A stretch of DNA of 57,019 nt, from contig CAJVYQ010000032.1 of assembly GCA_913009825.1 (NCBI GenBank), positions 1-57,019 on the forward strand, written 5' to 3'. This stretch comes from an uncultured Deferribacteres bacterium (GTDB lineage: Bacteria > Zhuqueibacterota > JdFR-76 > DREG01). Positions within the stretch are counted from its first letter, which is position 1, and every line of letters begins with the position of its first letter. A program made the translations under genes and the position numbers. Below, in pieces: positions 8,748-16,542 of the stretch. Under the pieces are notes generated by a model. That model had not been told where the DNA came from, did not search any database, and saw nothing but the letters and a program-made list of their open reading frames with translations.

Positions 8748-9088
8748 ACAACTGCATAAATTCGACATTCGACTTCGATGGTTTCGGGTTCAGAAATTCA
8801 TCGTTCAAAGTTTAAACCTAAAAACCTTTGCGCTCTTTGCGGCTCTGCGTTAAAAAAGAGGGTCAATAAACGCGGGGGACGCAGAAGCCGACCTTTTTTA
8901 AAAAGGCCGGCTTCTTGACCACCCCGGGGCGCTTCAGTGTCATTCCTGTTCTCAGCCCCGTTGTTAACCGCGGGGCGGTCTTGGTTAATTGCGTGTTCGC
9001 AAAGACCTAACCGAAACCTACTACTCTTGATTGTATTGCGATTCCCCCCCCGCTCCCTAAAAAATATTTTTACATTGCAAAAAAACAC
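8748..9088. other. Intergenic stretch with hairpins and repeat fragments
   Basis: No gene is visible. A fragment of the CTTTGCG/CTCTGCG repeat lies at 8823-8850. A strong hairpin at 8884-8914 pairs GAAGCCGACCTTTTT with its near complement. Positions 8920-9000 contain GC-rich palindromic pieces, including TTAACC facing GGTTAA. The hairpins may terminate transcription from the preceding gene. Confidence 0.55.
8884..8914. terminator. Strong hairpin, possible terminator
   Basis: GAAGCCGACCTTTTT (8884-8898) and AAAAAGGCCGGCTTC (8900-8914) pair over 14 of 15 positions with almost no loop. There is no clean T-run after the stem, so termination is only possible. It may simply be part of an extragenic repeat. 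Confidence 0.4.
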
Positions 9089-9117
9089 TTGACAAGATGT
9101 ATATTATGTTATACATT
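9089..9117 (+). promoter_or_regulatory. Sigma70-type promoter for the XRE regulator operon
   Basis: TTGACA at 9089-9094, a 17-base spacer and TACATT at 9112-9117 form a near-consensus promoter. The -10 box lies inside the first of three inverted repeats, an arrangement expected for autorepression. Confidence 0.7.
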
Positions 9118-9157
9118 GTGTATAGTGTCATATACATCTTGTATAGTGTGCTATTCA
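9098..9157. promoter_or_regulatory. Three phased operator sites
   Basis: TGTATA-N6-TATACA occurs perfectly at 9098-9115 and 9119-9136. A third copy, TGTATA-N6-TATTCA, lies at 9140-9157. The starts are exactly 21 bp apart, two helical turns, so all three face the same side of the DNA. They overlap the -10 box and the start of the transcript. The obvious ligand is the XRE regulator encoded 22 bp downstream. Confidence 0.75.
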
Positions 9158-9178
9158 CAATTAATATGGGAGGTATCT

Positions 9179-9394
9179 TTGAAGTTAGGGAATCATTTAA
9201 AACGTCTCAGGTTCGACGACAACAACCTGTCACAGGAGGCACTGGCTAAAGAGGTAGGCGTGATCCGTCAGACCATCATTTCAATTGAGAAGGGACGGTT
9301 TGTCCCCTCGACTTATTTAGCCTTAAAACTGGCGAAATATTTTAACAAACCGGTCGAGGAAATTTTTTACATCATTGAAGACAATGAAAACTAA
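9179..9394 (+). CDS. XRE-family (YozG-like) HTH regulator
   Basis: A 71-residue protein that is almost entirely one helix-turn-helix domain (QEALAKEVGVIRQTIISIEK, then FNKPVEEIFYI), the single-domain XRE type often paired with a membrane protein. TTG 9179 is the start because GGGAGG lies five bases upstream. A longer frame beginning at 9089 would put cysteine- and tyrosine-rich residues across the operator repeats, which is implausible. It probably binds the three operators and represses its own operon. The next gene, a four-helix membrane protein, starts 19 bp after the stop with its own AAAGGAG. Family call is firm; autoregulation is inferred from the operators. Confidence 0.9.
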   Translation: MKLGNHLKRLRFDDNNLSQEALAKEVGVIRQTIISIEKGRFVPSTYLALKLAKYFNKPVEEIFYIIEDNEN

Positions 9395-9413
9395 ATTGAA
9401 AGGAGATTGAAAA

Positions 9414-9908
9414 ATGGAACATCAGATTGAACAACTAATCAAATTCAGCCTTTTTTTTATCGTTGTAATTGCTCTGCTTTTATTTTGGCTGATTCCTAAA
9501 ACCAATTTTGCCAGGCGATTTAAAATGAGCACTAAAATTTTTATCCTGACCCAAATTGTTGGTGTACTTTGCGGAATGACCGGTCTGATTGTTACTTTTG
9601 TCTGGCCACACCTCATTGTGGAAATGCATTTATGGGAACTCATTGTACTTCCTTTTGCGCTGATGTATGCTTTCTGGGGATTAATTATCCGGATTCGGAA
9701 GAATGCGGAAATTATCGATGAAAAACAGGATTTTGATATGAGCATTGCCGGTGCGCTGACAATGGCTCTCACTATTCCAGCCATGGTAGTTATGTTTATT
9801 TTAGATTCGCATAATATGGTGCAGGAGCTCTTGTGGTTTCCTTATTATTTTTTTGTGACCATATTTTTATTTTCCGGCAGCATTTTGTTCCTGCATAAAA
9901 ACGCCTGA
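9414..9908 (+). CDS. Four-helix membrane protein paired with XRE regulator
   Basis: A 164-residue integral membrane protein. Predicted helices are at about 8-30, 44-66, 70-93 and 107-128, plus a last one at 136-158. The ribosome site AAAGGAG lies eight bases before the ATG. It is cotranscribed with the small XRE regulator, as in the common pairing of YozG-type regulators with DUF2975-like or similar membrane proteins. I could not place it confidently in DUF2975. The role is unknown. A membrane sensor or a toxin-like membrane protein under tight repression are two possibilities. A weak asymmetric charge distribution (K/R on one side of helix 1-2) suggests an N-out topology but cannot settle it. 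Confidence 0.7.
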   Translation: MEHQIEQLIKFSLFFIVVIALLLFWLIPKTNFARRFKMSTKIFILTQIVGVLCGMTGLIVTFVWPHLIVEMHLWELIVLPFALMYAFWGLIIRIRKNAEIIDEKQDFDMSIAGALTMALTIPAMVVMFILDSHNMVQELLWFPYYFFVTIFLFSGSILFLHKNA

Positions 9909-10416
9909 CAAATCTTTATTCGGTATTCTTCTGTCTGTGTTTGGTTGTTTGTTACTTGCCAGGCAGGAGATGTTTCGACTCCGTTTCGATAAAAAACATC
10001 GGAAATCTGCTTAACATAACATGATTGGATGTTATCAGCCTAACCGTCTGTCCCGATAAAATTTATTGGGATGGAGTCGATTGATCTCATACCTGTTTCT
10101 TCCGATTGCAAATCAGATGTTTTCAAAGCGTATCTATATTAGGAACATTTTTTTCTGTTTATCGCCGAATTTTCCCGGATAACTTACATATTTTTTTATT
10201 TTCCCGCCGCATAAATATTTTTTTTCATCTTTAGTATCATCCATCAGGATTGTAACTTTGCAAATTTTACTTCGTATGAGTATAGGTGATGAAAATGAAA
10301 TTGGAAATTCGTATAGTTTTTATTATATTTACATTTGATATCTATTTCAATCATATCCGGAATGTTTCATGACTCTTTTTCGATTAAAAGTCTTACTTTT
10401 TGTTTTGGAGGTTTAG
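9909..10416. other. Intergenic stretch with one palindromic repeat
   Basis: No gene is visible. A repeat at 9971-10084 is described separately. From about 10090 to 10400 the sequence is AT-rich, without a clear hairpin or consensus promoter, and leads to the ribosome site of the XpaC-like gene. Confidence 0.55.
9971..10084. repeat. Palindromic repeat sharing the core of family A
   Basis: TTTCGACTCC near 9974 faces GGAGTCGA at 10073-10080. Between them are TTCGATAAAA and CCCGATAAAATT, close to the interior of the 1028-1207 element (GACTCCGTCCCGATAAAA). The family A ends are absent, so it is a partial or related unit. Confidence 0.55.
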
Positions 10417-11007
10417 GTGGAAAAAATACGTATTTCCAGGAATGCGATTGTTGCAGCAGTAATCGGCGCGGTAGTTGGTTTTATCTTTAAAGCGCTGTTA
10501 GGTTCTCTGTTGCCTATTATCATCGGCGCAATTTTAGGACTGGTACTTGGCATGTTTCTTTTTCCGGCAAGCGGTAAGCGCCCGCAGATTGAGGTGGTGA
10601 AGACAACCGATCCTACGGAAAATTTATTGCGGGGACTGGTAATGTTCAACAAAAAACTCAGGTTAGACCCCTTTCTTCAGGAGGAAATTTTAGAAAAACT
10701 CGAAAAAATAGTTGATAAATTGGCTGAGATTGTTCCGCGCAGCAACAAAGAGCATCCCGGATCGGAATTAACCTATGTAGCTAACCGGATGGTAACAAAC
10801 TATCTGCCGGAATTGCTGGACCCTTATCTGGACTTATCGCCGCAAGCGAGGGAAGGCGAATTGGCTAAATTGATGAAAACGCTGCATTCGCTGGAAGAGG
10901 AGATTGACAATATCATCAATTTGGTGGATCAGCGAAAAGTCAATGAATTCCGGGTGCAGGACACTTTTCTGCGTCATAAATTTCATGAAAAGAGTGTGGA
11001 AGCTTGA
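10417..11007 (+). CDS. XpaC-like membrane-anchored protein
   Basis: The 196-residue product begins with two close transmembrane helices (about 9-28 and 30-48, small-residue rich) followed by a cytosolic helical domain. The segment ANRMVTNYLPELLDPYLDL near residue 127 matches the YYLP-type core of XpaC, the protein named for 5-bromo-4-chloroindolyl phosphate hydrolysis. XpaC genes usually sit next to telA, as here: TelA starts 58 bp downstream. The start is GTG 10417 behind GGAGG. TelA/XpaC pairs are associated with tellurite and envelope stress resistance, though the biochemistry is unclear. The assignment rests on the one motif plus context. Confidence 0.6.
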   Translation: MEKIRISRNAIVAAVIGAVVGFIFKALLGSLLPIIIGAILGLVLGMFLFPASGKRPQIEVVKTTDPTENLLRGLVMFNKKLRLDPFLQEEILEKLEKIVDKLAEIVPRSNKEHPGSELTYVANRMVTNYLPELLDPYLDLSPQAREGELAKLMKTLHSLEEEIDNIINLVDQRKVNEFRVQDTFLRHKFHEKSVEA

Positions 11008-11065
11008 TCTGTAAAACAAAGGGATCAATCGGAAAATCAGGAAAAATATAGAAGGAGAGATGAAT

Positions 11066-12202
11066 ATGAATGAAACGAATAGCGGCGCACAAACCACAGC
11101 AATTGTTCCCAAAGCGCCGGAGGCCCTGGAATTAAAGGAGCAACAGGAGCTCGAAATAAAATCAGGCGAACTGGTTGAAAAATTAGAGGGCGGCAAAAAC
11201 CGGGAACTGGTTCGGCAGCTGGAAAATCTGGGCGCGGATGCTCAGGCCGGCGCCGCACGGGAAACGGAACTGCTGAAAGTGCGCGTGGGCGAAATGATGA
11301 AGCAAATCGACGGCAAAGGTTCGGCAATTCCGAATGGAATGGTAAAACTCAGGATGACGCTGGATGAGATCAATCCCCATGTTTTAAGTCAGCCCGGGAA
11401 ATTTGGGCGACTGCTTGGCAAAACGCCGGCAATCGGTAAAATTCTCAAAAAAATTGCCATCAAATATGAATCGGTGCAAACCCAGATCGATGCGATTGTG
11501 GCCAATTTGCGCGCGGGCGGGGAGATGCTGGAAAAAGACAATATTTCGCTGGATCAACTTTACGAACAGGTGAAACAGCATCAATTGGCTGTCCAAAAAA
11601 ACGCCTATCTGGGTGAACTGATTCTGAACAAACTGGTGGAGAAACTAGTAACCAGTTCTCCGGAAGAGAAGCCGAAATTGGAAGCGGTGCAGCATGCGGT
11701 AGCCATGCGTGTGCAGGATTTACGCACCATGGAGCAGGTGAATTACCAGTTTTTCGTCAGCATTGATATGACCATCGACAACAATCGCCTCCTCAAACAA
11801 TCTGTTGGTCGCACCATCACCGTAACCACCGGTTTGCTGACCGTAGGGCTGGCTATTCAGGCGGCGCTCTCCCGGCAGAAACAGGTGCTGGAAGCAACCA
11901 AAGCAACACAGGAATACGCAGCGGATTTACTGCAGGCCAATGCGGCGGCTATTCGCCGGCAGAGTGCGGAAATCGGCGATCTGTACACCAATCCGGTTTT
12001 AGCCCTGGATAAGGTGAAAAAAGCCCACGATGATTTGCTGGCCGCCATCGAAGAGACCGAAGCAGTGAAGAGAAAAGGCGTGGAAAAAGCAAATGAAGGG
12101 ATTAAGGCGTTGACGGAAATGTCCCGCACCATGTCGCAAAAAGCAGGCGCTTTACGCCCGGAAGACAAGGAAGGTACTGCCGCGCCGTCGCTTGAGGCCT
12201 GA
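11066..12202 (+). CDS. telA: TelA/KlaA toxic-anion resistance family protein
   Basis: A soluble, almost wholly alpha-helical protein of 378 residues with the TelA pattern. It has a variable N-terminus, a core beginning INPHVLSQPGKFGRLLG, the repeated heptad-like helices QTQIDAIVANLRAGGEMLEK and LDQLYEQVKQHQLAVQKNAY, and a C-terminal helical stack. Length fits the family. ATG 11066 is preferred over ATG 11060 because AAGGAG lies at the right distance only for the former. TelA proteins are tied to tellurite, bacteriocin and cell-wall-antibiotic tolerance. It follows an XpaC-like gene and precedes the DUF4178 to K+ channel set, all on the same strand. A hairpin at 12331-12374 probably ends this two-gene transcript. 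Confidence 0.9.
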   Translation: MNETNSGAQTTAIVPKAPEALELKEQQELEIKSGELVEKLEGGKNRELVRQLENLGADAQAGAARETELLKVRVGEMMKQIDGKGSAIPNGMVKLRMTLDEINPHVLSQPGKFGRLLGKTPAIGKILKKIAIKYESVQTQIDAIVANLRAGGEMLEKDNISLDQLYEQVKQHQLAVQKNAYLGELILNKLVEKLVTSSPEEKPKLEAVQHAVAMRVQDLRTMEQVNYQFFVSIDMTIDNNRLLKQSVGRTITVTTGLLTVGLAIQAALSRQKQVLEATKATQEYAADLLQANAAAIRRQSAEIGDLYTNPVLALDKVKKAHDDLLAAIEETEAVKRKGVEKANEGIKALTEMSRTMSQKAGALRPEDKEGTAAPSLEA

Positions 12203-12330
12203 TCTGAATTTTCAAGCAGTCGATTTTGAATGAACGGCCCCGGACGAATAAAATGAGCGGCCTGTTGAATTTTAAAACGCAATCAGCCTTTGCTCACCGC
12301 CTGAATCGGACACACGCTCGGAATGGTCTC

Positions 12331-12374
12331 AAAAGAAAGCCACAGTTCGACTCCGCTCACGATGGCTTTCTTTT
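12331..12374 (+). terminator. Hairpin downstream of telA
   Basis: AAAAGAAAGCCA (12331-12342) and TGGCTTTCTTTT (12363-12374) are perfect 12-base complements around a 20-base loop. The arms end in A-run and T-run, so it can act as an intrinsic terminator on either strand. Confidence 0.6.
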
Positions 12375-12472
12375 GTAGCCGTCCACTCATTTAAGCAAGT
12401 TAAGGGTAAATTTAGTCGCAGACTGAATCCGTTTTAAAATTTTCATGCAAAATAACAAAAACGAGGTATTTT

Positions 12473-13156
12473 ATGGCACTGGATTTTCACAGCCGGTTAC
12501 GACTTGTCAGAATGTTTTCCAAACCGCTTCCGCCCAATGAGAGAGCCAATTTTTCTGTTACGGATGTTCACTCCGGCGGACTCCTGGATATTGAAGGCAA
12601 GGTTCATTACGTTGCCGGTAAAACGGAATATATGGAAGGCAAAACGCCCTATCAGGAGCTGGAACTGATCGATATAGATGACGGGAAAAAGAGATTCCTG
12701 GAATTCGGTGAGGAGGACGAGTTGGTGATCAACTTCTGGCACACAACCGGTATTCCGTTGTCCAAGTTAAAATTTGAAAGTGATTATTTTCTGGAAGATC
12801 ACGGCATCCCCGATGTCCGCGACATCAAACTGTTTCTTGATCTCTGCAATAAATACGATGACGGTGAAATTCAATATAATCATCAAATATTTTATTTCTA
12901 CGAAAGCCTGACGGCCACCTGGACCGGAAAAGGGAAAAAGGAGAGCCAGAAAGGATACAACGAACACCGTTACTGGGATTTCCTGCCTTTTGAATCCGAA
13001 GACGACACCGGAGTGGATTTTGATGTCCCTATTCTAAGCGTGGAACGGTGGTTCTCCGAAAAAGGGGCAGATGAGGACGAATTTGATGTGAATACCGGCT
13101 ACCGCATTCGGCCGGAGAAAATTTCTGTGCTAGCGCCGGGCAAGGAAGAGGAATAG
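12473..13156 (+). CDS. DUF4178 domain protein
   Basis: A 227-residue acidic soluble protein. Residues about 25-130 fit DUF4178, a small beta-rich domain: LLDIEGKVHYVAGKTEYMEG, then YQELELIDIDDGKKRFLEFG and a WHTTGIP segment. A second beta-rich section follows with FYFYESLTATWTGKGK and YWDFLPFES. DUF4178 genes recur next to DUF350, DUF2617 and membrane-linked spermidine synthase-like genes in diverse bacteria, and sometimes next to PspA-family genes; that neighbourhood is reproduced here. ATG 12473 follows GAGG. The next gene starts 6 bp after the stop, so they form an operon. Molecular function is unknown. Confidence 0.65.
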   Translation: MALDFHSRLRLVRMFSKPLPPNERANFSVTDVHSGGLLDIEGKVHYVAGKTEYMEGKTPYQELELIDIDDGKKRFLEFGEEDELVINFWHTTGIPLSKLKFESDYFLEDHGIPDVRDIKLFLDLCNKYDDGEIQYNHQIFYFYESLTATWTGKGKKESQKGYNEHRYWDFLPFESEDDTGVDFDVPILSVERWFSEKGADEDEFDVNTGYRIRPEKISVLAPGKEEE

Positions 13157-13162
13157 CTGATT

Positions 13163-13765
13163 ATGTTTCAGATGACTCCTGAAATATATGTGGATCAATC
13201 CGCTGCAATGTTGCGCCATACGATTGTGGCGGGGAAATTGGACTTGAACCAGTTCAAAATTCTGATAACAGACGAGATATTTTCCCAAACTCCCAAATTT
13301 ACTTTGACGGGAAGGATCATCGGCGCCAGTCATCTGCTCTCTTTTGAAATCAACGGCCAACAATATCACGAGATTTTTGCCTGCACGGGTTTTGTGGCGG
13401 AGGGCGACGAAATCGCTTCTTACGGGCCGTTGGGCAAAATCAGCGCCAATATGACCCTGAGACTGGACAGCACTACAACCTACTCTTTCAGCTCTCAAAC
13501 CCTTGATTCTGAAACTGCGGCGGCGTGGCTCGCCGTTTTTGAGGAAGAGACAAAGCAACTGAGAAAAAAGGGAGGAACACTTTCATTGGGCCTGCACTAC
13601 GATTTTCCGCGGGATGAAATCACCCGGCAGATTCCAAAAACCATAGTGCAGGCACGGTTCAGGCCGGAAAAAAACCGCATGGAAATTGAAACGGCGCATT
13701 CTTACTCTAACGAGCAAAAAATTGTACGCAGCGAAAGTATTTTAAAATTTGCAGACGGATTATAA
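13163..13765 (+). CDS. DUF2617-like protein
   Basis: A 200-residue soluble protein. The pattern GRIIGASHLLSFEINGQQ, then HEIFACTG, a YSFSSQTLD strand, and near the end AHSYSNEQKIVRSES follows the layout I recall for DUF2617: GASH, E-x-x-AC, a strand with TL, and a C-terminal H-x-Y segment. That family is found in actinobacterial operons with DUF4178, DUF350 and spermidine synthase-like genes. The same partners are present here, which supports the call. It lies 6 bp after the DUF4178 gene and 3 bp before the next one. No catalytic residues can be named; the conserved His and Cys are possible functional positions. Confidence 0.55.
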   Translation: MFQMTPEIYVDQSAAMLRHTIVAGKLDLNQFKILITDEIFSQTPKFTLTGRIIGASHLLSFEINGQQYHEIFACTGFVAEGDEIASYGPLGKISANMTLRLDSTTTYSFSSQTLDSETAAAWLAVFEEETKQLRKKGGTLSLGLHYDFPRDEITRQIPKTIVQARFRPEKNRMEIETAHSYSNEQKIVRSESILKFADGL

Positions 13766-13768
13766 CAG

Positions 13769-14416
13769 ATGACGCGAAAACGTTACAGTTTGAATAGTGA
13801 AGATAGAATCCGGTACGCCGGAATTTTACTGCTCCAGTATATGGCAAAACAGAAGAATGAATTTCCCCTTTTGCTTAGCGGGAATAATTTGCAGTTGGAA
13901 CCCATTCTTCAACAGTTGGTAAAACACGGTTTTGTTGCCGTGATAAATGAAAGATATGTGTTAGCGGAGAATGGTCGCGAAGAATTAGTAGCCTTTCAGT
14001 CCGGTTATACGGATTTTCTGAAAGAGTTCGAAGTCTATCAAGCGGTCGATTTAACAGCCGGTGAATTTGCCTGGTCTGCTTATTTCGATTTCGACGATGA
14101 GGAAGAATTTCAGCGATTTCTAAATGATGAAAGATGGGAAGATGTGCGTTTTGCCGTGCTGGAGTACAAAAATCAAAAAAAGTTTTTTAAAAGGAACCGG
14201 CTGAAGGGGGAAGAAATAGTTTTCATGTCGTTTCTGAATGAAAACCGGTTCGATTTTACCGAAACCGGATGGCAGGAGAAACTGTTAGCCGGCCGGATTT
14301 GGGATGAAATATTGGATATTTGCAACGGGATGCTGCAGTGTCAGGATCTGGGCGGAGAGGATGTAATCGAAGACATCATTGATCAGGGGGAGAGATTAAC
14401 AGAAGAGCTTTCGTAA
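13769..14416 (+). CDS. Unknown protein in DUF4178/DUF350 operon
   Basis: A 215-residue acidic soluble protein that I do not recognise. Residues 1-75 look like a winged-helix fold (EDRIRYAGILLLQYMAKQ, LQLEPILQQLVKHGFVAV, then YVLAENGREELVAF). The remainder is rich in aromatic and acidic residues, with YFDFDDEEEFQRFL and a helical C-terminus. It starts 3 bp after the DUF2617-like gene, without a strong ribosome site, suggesting translational coupling. A lipoprotein gene follows after about 50 bp. A regulatory or adaptor role in the module is possible, but nothing in the sequence proves DNA binding. Confidence 0.6.
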   Translation: MTRKRYSLNSEDRIRYAGILLLQYMAKQKNEFPLLLSGNNLQLEPILQQLVKHGFVAVINERYVLAENGREELVAFQSGYTDFLKEFEVYQAVDLTAGEFAWSAYFDFDDEEEFQRFLNDERWEDVRFAVLEYKNQKKFFKRNRLKGEEIVFMSFLNENRFDFTETGWQEKLLAGRIWDEILDICNGMLQCQDLGGEDVIEDIIDQGERLTEELS

Positions 14417-14467
14417 TGTTCATTTAAACGCAATAGAGAATTTTAACATAAACAAGGAGATAGAATT

Positions 14468-15295
14468 ATGAAGAATCACAATTATCTCGTATTGCTGCTC
14501 ATGACGGCCTTTCTCTTTTCCATCGTCGGCTGCAATGACAATTATTCCCGCACGGATACTCGCATAACGGCTTATGCAGCAGACGGCCTGGATTTGAAAG
14601 CGGTCGGGGAACTTTTGAAGACGGCCAAAGATGCCAAAGACCTGGAAAAAAAGCTGAACAAACCCGGCGGTGTGAATAATCTTGATCTGGATGAAGATGG
14701 GAAAGTGGATTTCATCAAAGTTGCCAGCGCAGATCAGCAGGGCATCCGGGTGATGAAGCTGAGCGCTATGCTTTCCGGGAGCGGTGACTTGCAGGATGTT
14801 GCCACCATCGAAATTGAAAAGAGTAATCAAAATGCAAATGTTCAGATCCGCGGCAACGAGCAAATTTATGGTAGTAATCATTATTATCACTCAAGTTTTG
14901 GTCTGACGGATGCGCTGATTTTATACTGGCTGTTCGGGCGCAGCTACAGGCCCTACTACTCACCGTGGGGCTGGGGCAGTTATCCCGGTTATTACGGCCG
15001 TGGTTATGCGCCGGTGCCGGTAAGAAACTACCGGACACGCACCGGTACACTGGACAGAAAATCCACCTTTGCACGCTCAAACAGAAACCGTCTTTCCAGA
15101 GAAGTCGCACCCTCTTCCCGAAATGTTTCTTCCAGAGTGAAGGCGCCTTTAAAGCGACCCACATCGAGCCAAAAAGCGTTTCAGGCAAGAAATCCGTCCA
15201 AACAGGTTCGCCGTGGCGGTTTTGGTTCCAGAAGCACCCGGACAACCCGGTCTTCACGCTTTTCCAGAAGCCGCAGTTCCCGTTTTGGTAAATAA
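14468..15295 (+). CDS. Lipoprotein with Ca-binding-like loop and Arg/Ser-rich tail
   Basis: A lipoprotein signal ends at Cys22 (FSIVGC). A D-x-D-x-D-G loop (LDLDEDGKVDFIKV, about 76-89) resembles an EF-hand or thrombospondin-3 calcium loop. A hydrophobic, aromatic segment (about 140-160) leads into a Tyr/Gly/Pro-rich stretch, then a strongly basic, low-complexity tail rich in Arg and Ser (about 190-275). In related operons of other phyla a small lipoprotein with a Gly- or Arg-rich tail occupies the same place beside DUF350 (for example the YjfM or DUF4247 type). I infer an analogous envelope role, not homology. AAGGAG precedes ATG 14468; DUF350 follows 31 bp later. Confidence 0.65.
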   Translation: MKNHNYLVLLLMTAFLFSIVGCNDNYSRTDTRITAYAADGLDLKAVGELLKTAKDAKDLEKKLNKPGGVNNLDLDEDGKVDFIKVASADQQGIRVMKLSAMLSGSGDLQDVATIEIEKSNQNANVQIRGNEQIYGSNHYYHSSFGLTDALILYWLFGRSYRPYYSPWGWGSYPGYYGRGYAPVPVRNYRTRTGTLDRKSTFARSNRNRLSREVAPSSRNVSSRVKAPLKRPTSSQKAFQARNPSKQVRRGGFGSRSTRTTRSSRFSRSRSSRFGK

Positions 15296-15326
15296 ATATC
15301 GTATAAACTGATTGGAGGAGAATTCC

Positions 15327-16172
15327 ATGATTCAGGATATCATTACAGATTCGTGGCAAATGGTGTGGTTTGTTGTGGAAGCGCTGCTAATCGCTTTCAT
15401 CGGCATTTTTCTTTTCGATGCACGAACCAAATTCGATGAAAACAAACTGGTCATCGAAGACAGCAATTTAGCCGTTGCCTTGCGGAAAGGCGCCATTTTG
15501 CTCGGACTGGGCATAGGATTGTCCAGCTCCCTTGCCGGCCCGGTTGAACACTTGTGGCGCGACACACTGGATGTAGCTATTTACGGTGTGATTACACTGA
15601 TCTGCCTGTTTGTTGCCGGTTGGATCAATGATAAGTTTTTGTTAACCGGTGTGAAAAATGACACTGAGATTGAAGCGGGAAACAGCGCAGTTGGGTTTTT
15701 TGAGATTGGCAGCTATTTGGCAACCGGAATGATTTTAAGGGAATCGCTTGCCGGTGAAAACGGCTCCATCTTGAATGCACTCATTTTCTTTTTAGAGGGG
15801 CAGCTTGCGTTGATCATTTTCTTCAAACTTTACGAATGGGTTACGCCGTACAATTTGGTCAATCTGGTGAAAGACCGCAATGATGCTGCCGGTGTGGCCG
15901 TAGGCGCCATGATGACTTCGCTTGGTTTTATCCTGGCCGCCGGCATCGCCGGTCCGTACACCGGACTTTGGCAGGATGTGCTCGCCATCGCTGTCGCCGC
16001 GGTTCAGGGAATTATTTTGTTGCTGTTGGTCCGGCTGATAGCTGCCCGCCTGTTTTTGCCGAAGGCCAGTCTGCAGGAGGAGATTGTGCGCGACCGTAAC
16101 GCCGCCGCGATAGTTCAGATGGATGGTTTCATCATTGCTGCCGCTTTGCTTATTGCAGCAGTAGTGCTGTGA
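15327..16172 (+). CDS. DUF350 family membrane protein
   Basis: A 281-residue membrane protein with the internal duplication typical of DUF350 (YjfL relatives). There are about eight helices. Repeated signatures are FDARTKFDENKLVIEDSNLA followed by AVALRKGAILLGLGIGLSS, and later VKDRNDAAGVAVGAMMTSLG and IVRDRNAAAIVQMDGFIIA. ATG 15327 is the start because GGAGGAG lies just upstream; a TTG at 15312 would place that site inside the gene. DUF350 proteins are proposed membrane-stress components, and their genes recur with PspA-type, spermidine synthase-like and glutathionylspermidine synthase genes. A transport role has been suggested but not shown. Here it links the lipoprotein to the spermidine synthase-like gene. 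Confidence 0.85.
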   Translation: MIQDIITDSWQMVWFVVEALLIAFIGIFLFDARTKFDENKLVIEDSNLAVALRKGAILLGLGIGLSSSLAGPVEHLWRDTLDVAIYGVITLICLFVAGWINDKFLLTGVKNDTEIEAGNSAVGFFEIGSYLATGMILRESLAGENGSILNALIFFLEGQLALIIFFKLYEWVTPYNLVNLVKDRNDAAGVAVGAMMTSLGFILAAGIAGPYTGLWQDVLAIAVAAVQGIILLLLVRLIAARLFLPKASLQEEIVRDRNAAAIVQMDGFIIAAALLIAAVVL

Positions 16173-16542
16173 TTGTGAATGATGAGTAAACAGTGGATAT
16201 CAAAAATGCCGAATGAACAAATTATCAGCCTTGCTAAATTTACAAAGGATGCAAATAAATTTGTCAGTAAGCTAAATATGTAAAAACCGCTGATTTTAAC
16301 CAAAAATGGAAACTGAATAGTAATTTTTAGAGAACACCCCCCGTACCCCCCCCTCAAGGGGTGACTTTAGAAATCCCCCCTTTGAGAAGGGTATGGGAGT
16401 GTAAATAATCGCCGACTTTAAATATGAACCTGAATCTTTACAAAAAATCGTTTTAAGAGATACCAGATAAATTAATACTCTACTCACATATCCAACCCGA
16501 TTCCCTCTTTTCCTTCCCCGTTGAGCAGATGATGGATTTTTT
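16173..16542. other. Intergenic stretch with CCCCT-rich palindrome
   Basis: No gene is visible. Positions 16329-16405 contain C-runs and G-runs that fold back on each other (CCCCTCAAGGGG, then CCCCCTTTGAGAAGGG). This is an extragenic repeat found in many genomes as a hairpin. It separates the DUF350 gene from the spermidine synthase-like gene and may attenuate transcription. Confidence 0.5.

Noticed and set aside
9089-9178. N-terminal 30-residue extension of the XRE regulator starting at 9089
   Set aside because: It would be coded by the promoter and operator repeats and is cysteine- and tyrosine-rich without homology; TTG 9179 has a fitting ribosome site.
14420-15359. Minus-strand frames opposite the lipoprotein gene
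   Set aside because: Low-complexity sequence of the Arg/Ser tail keeps these frames open; no motif, no ribosome site.
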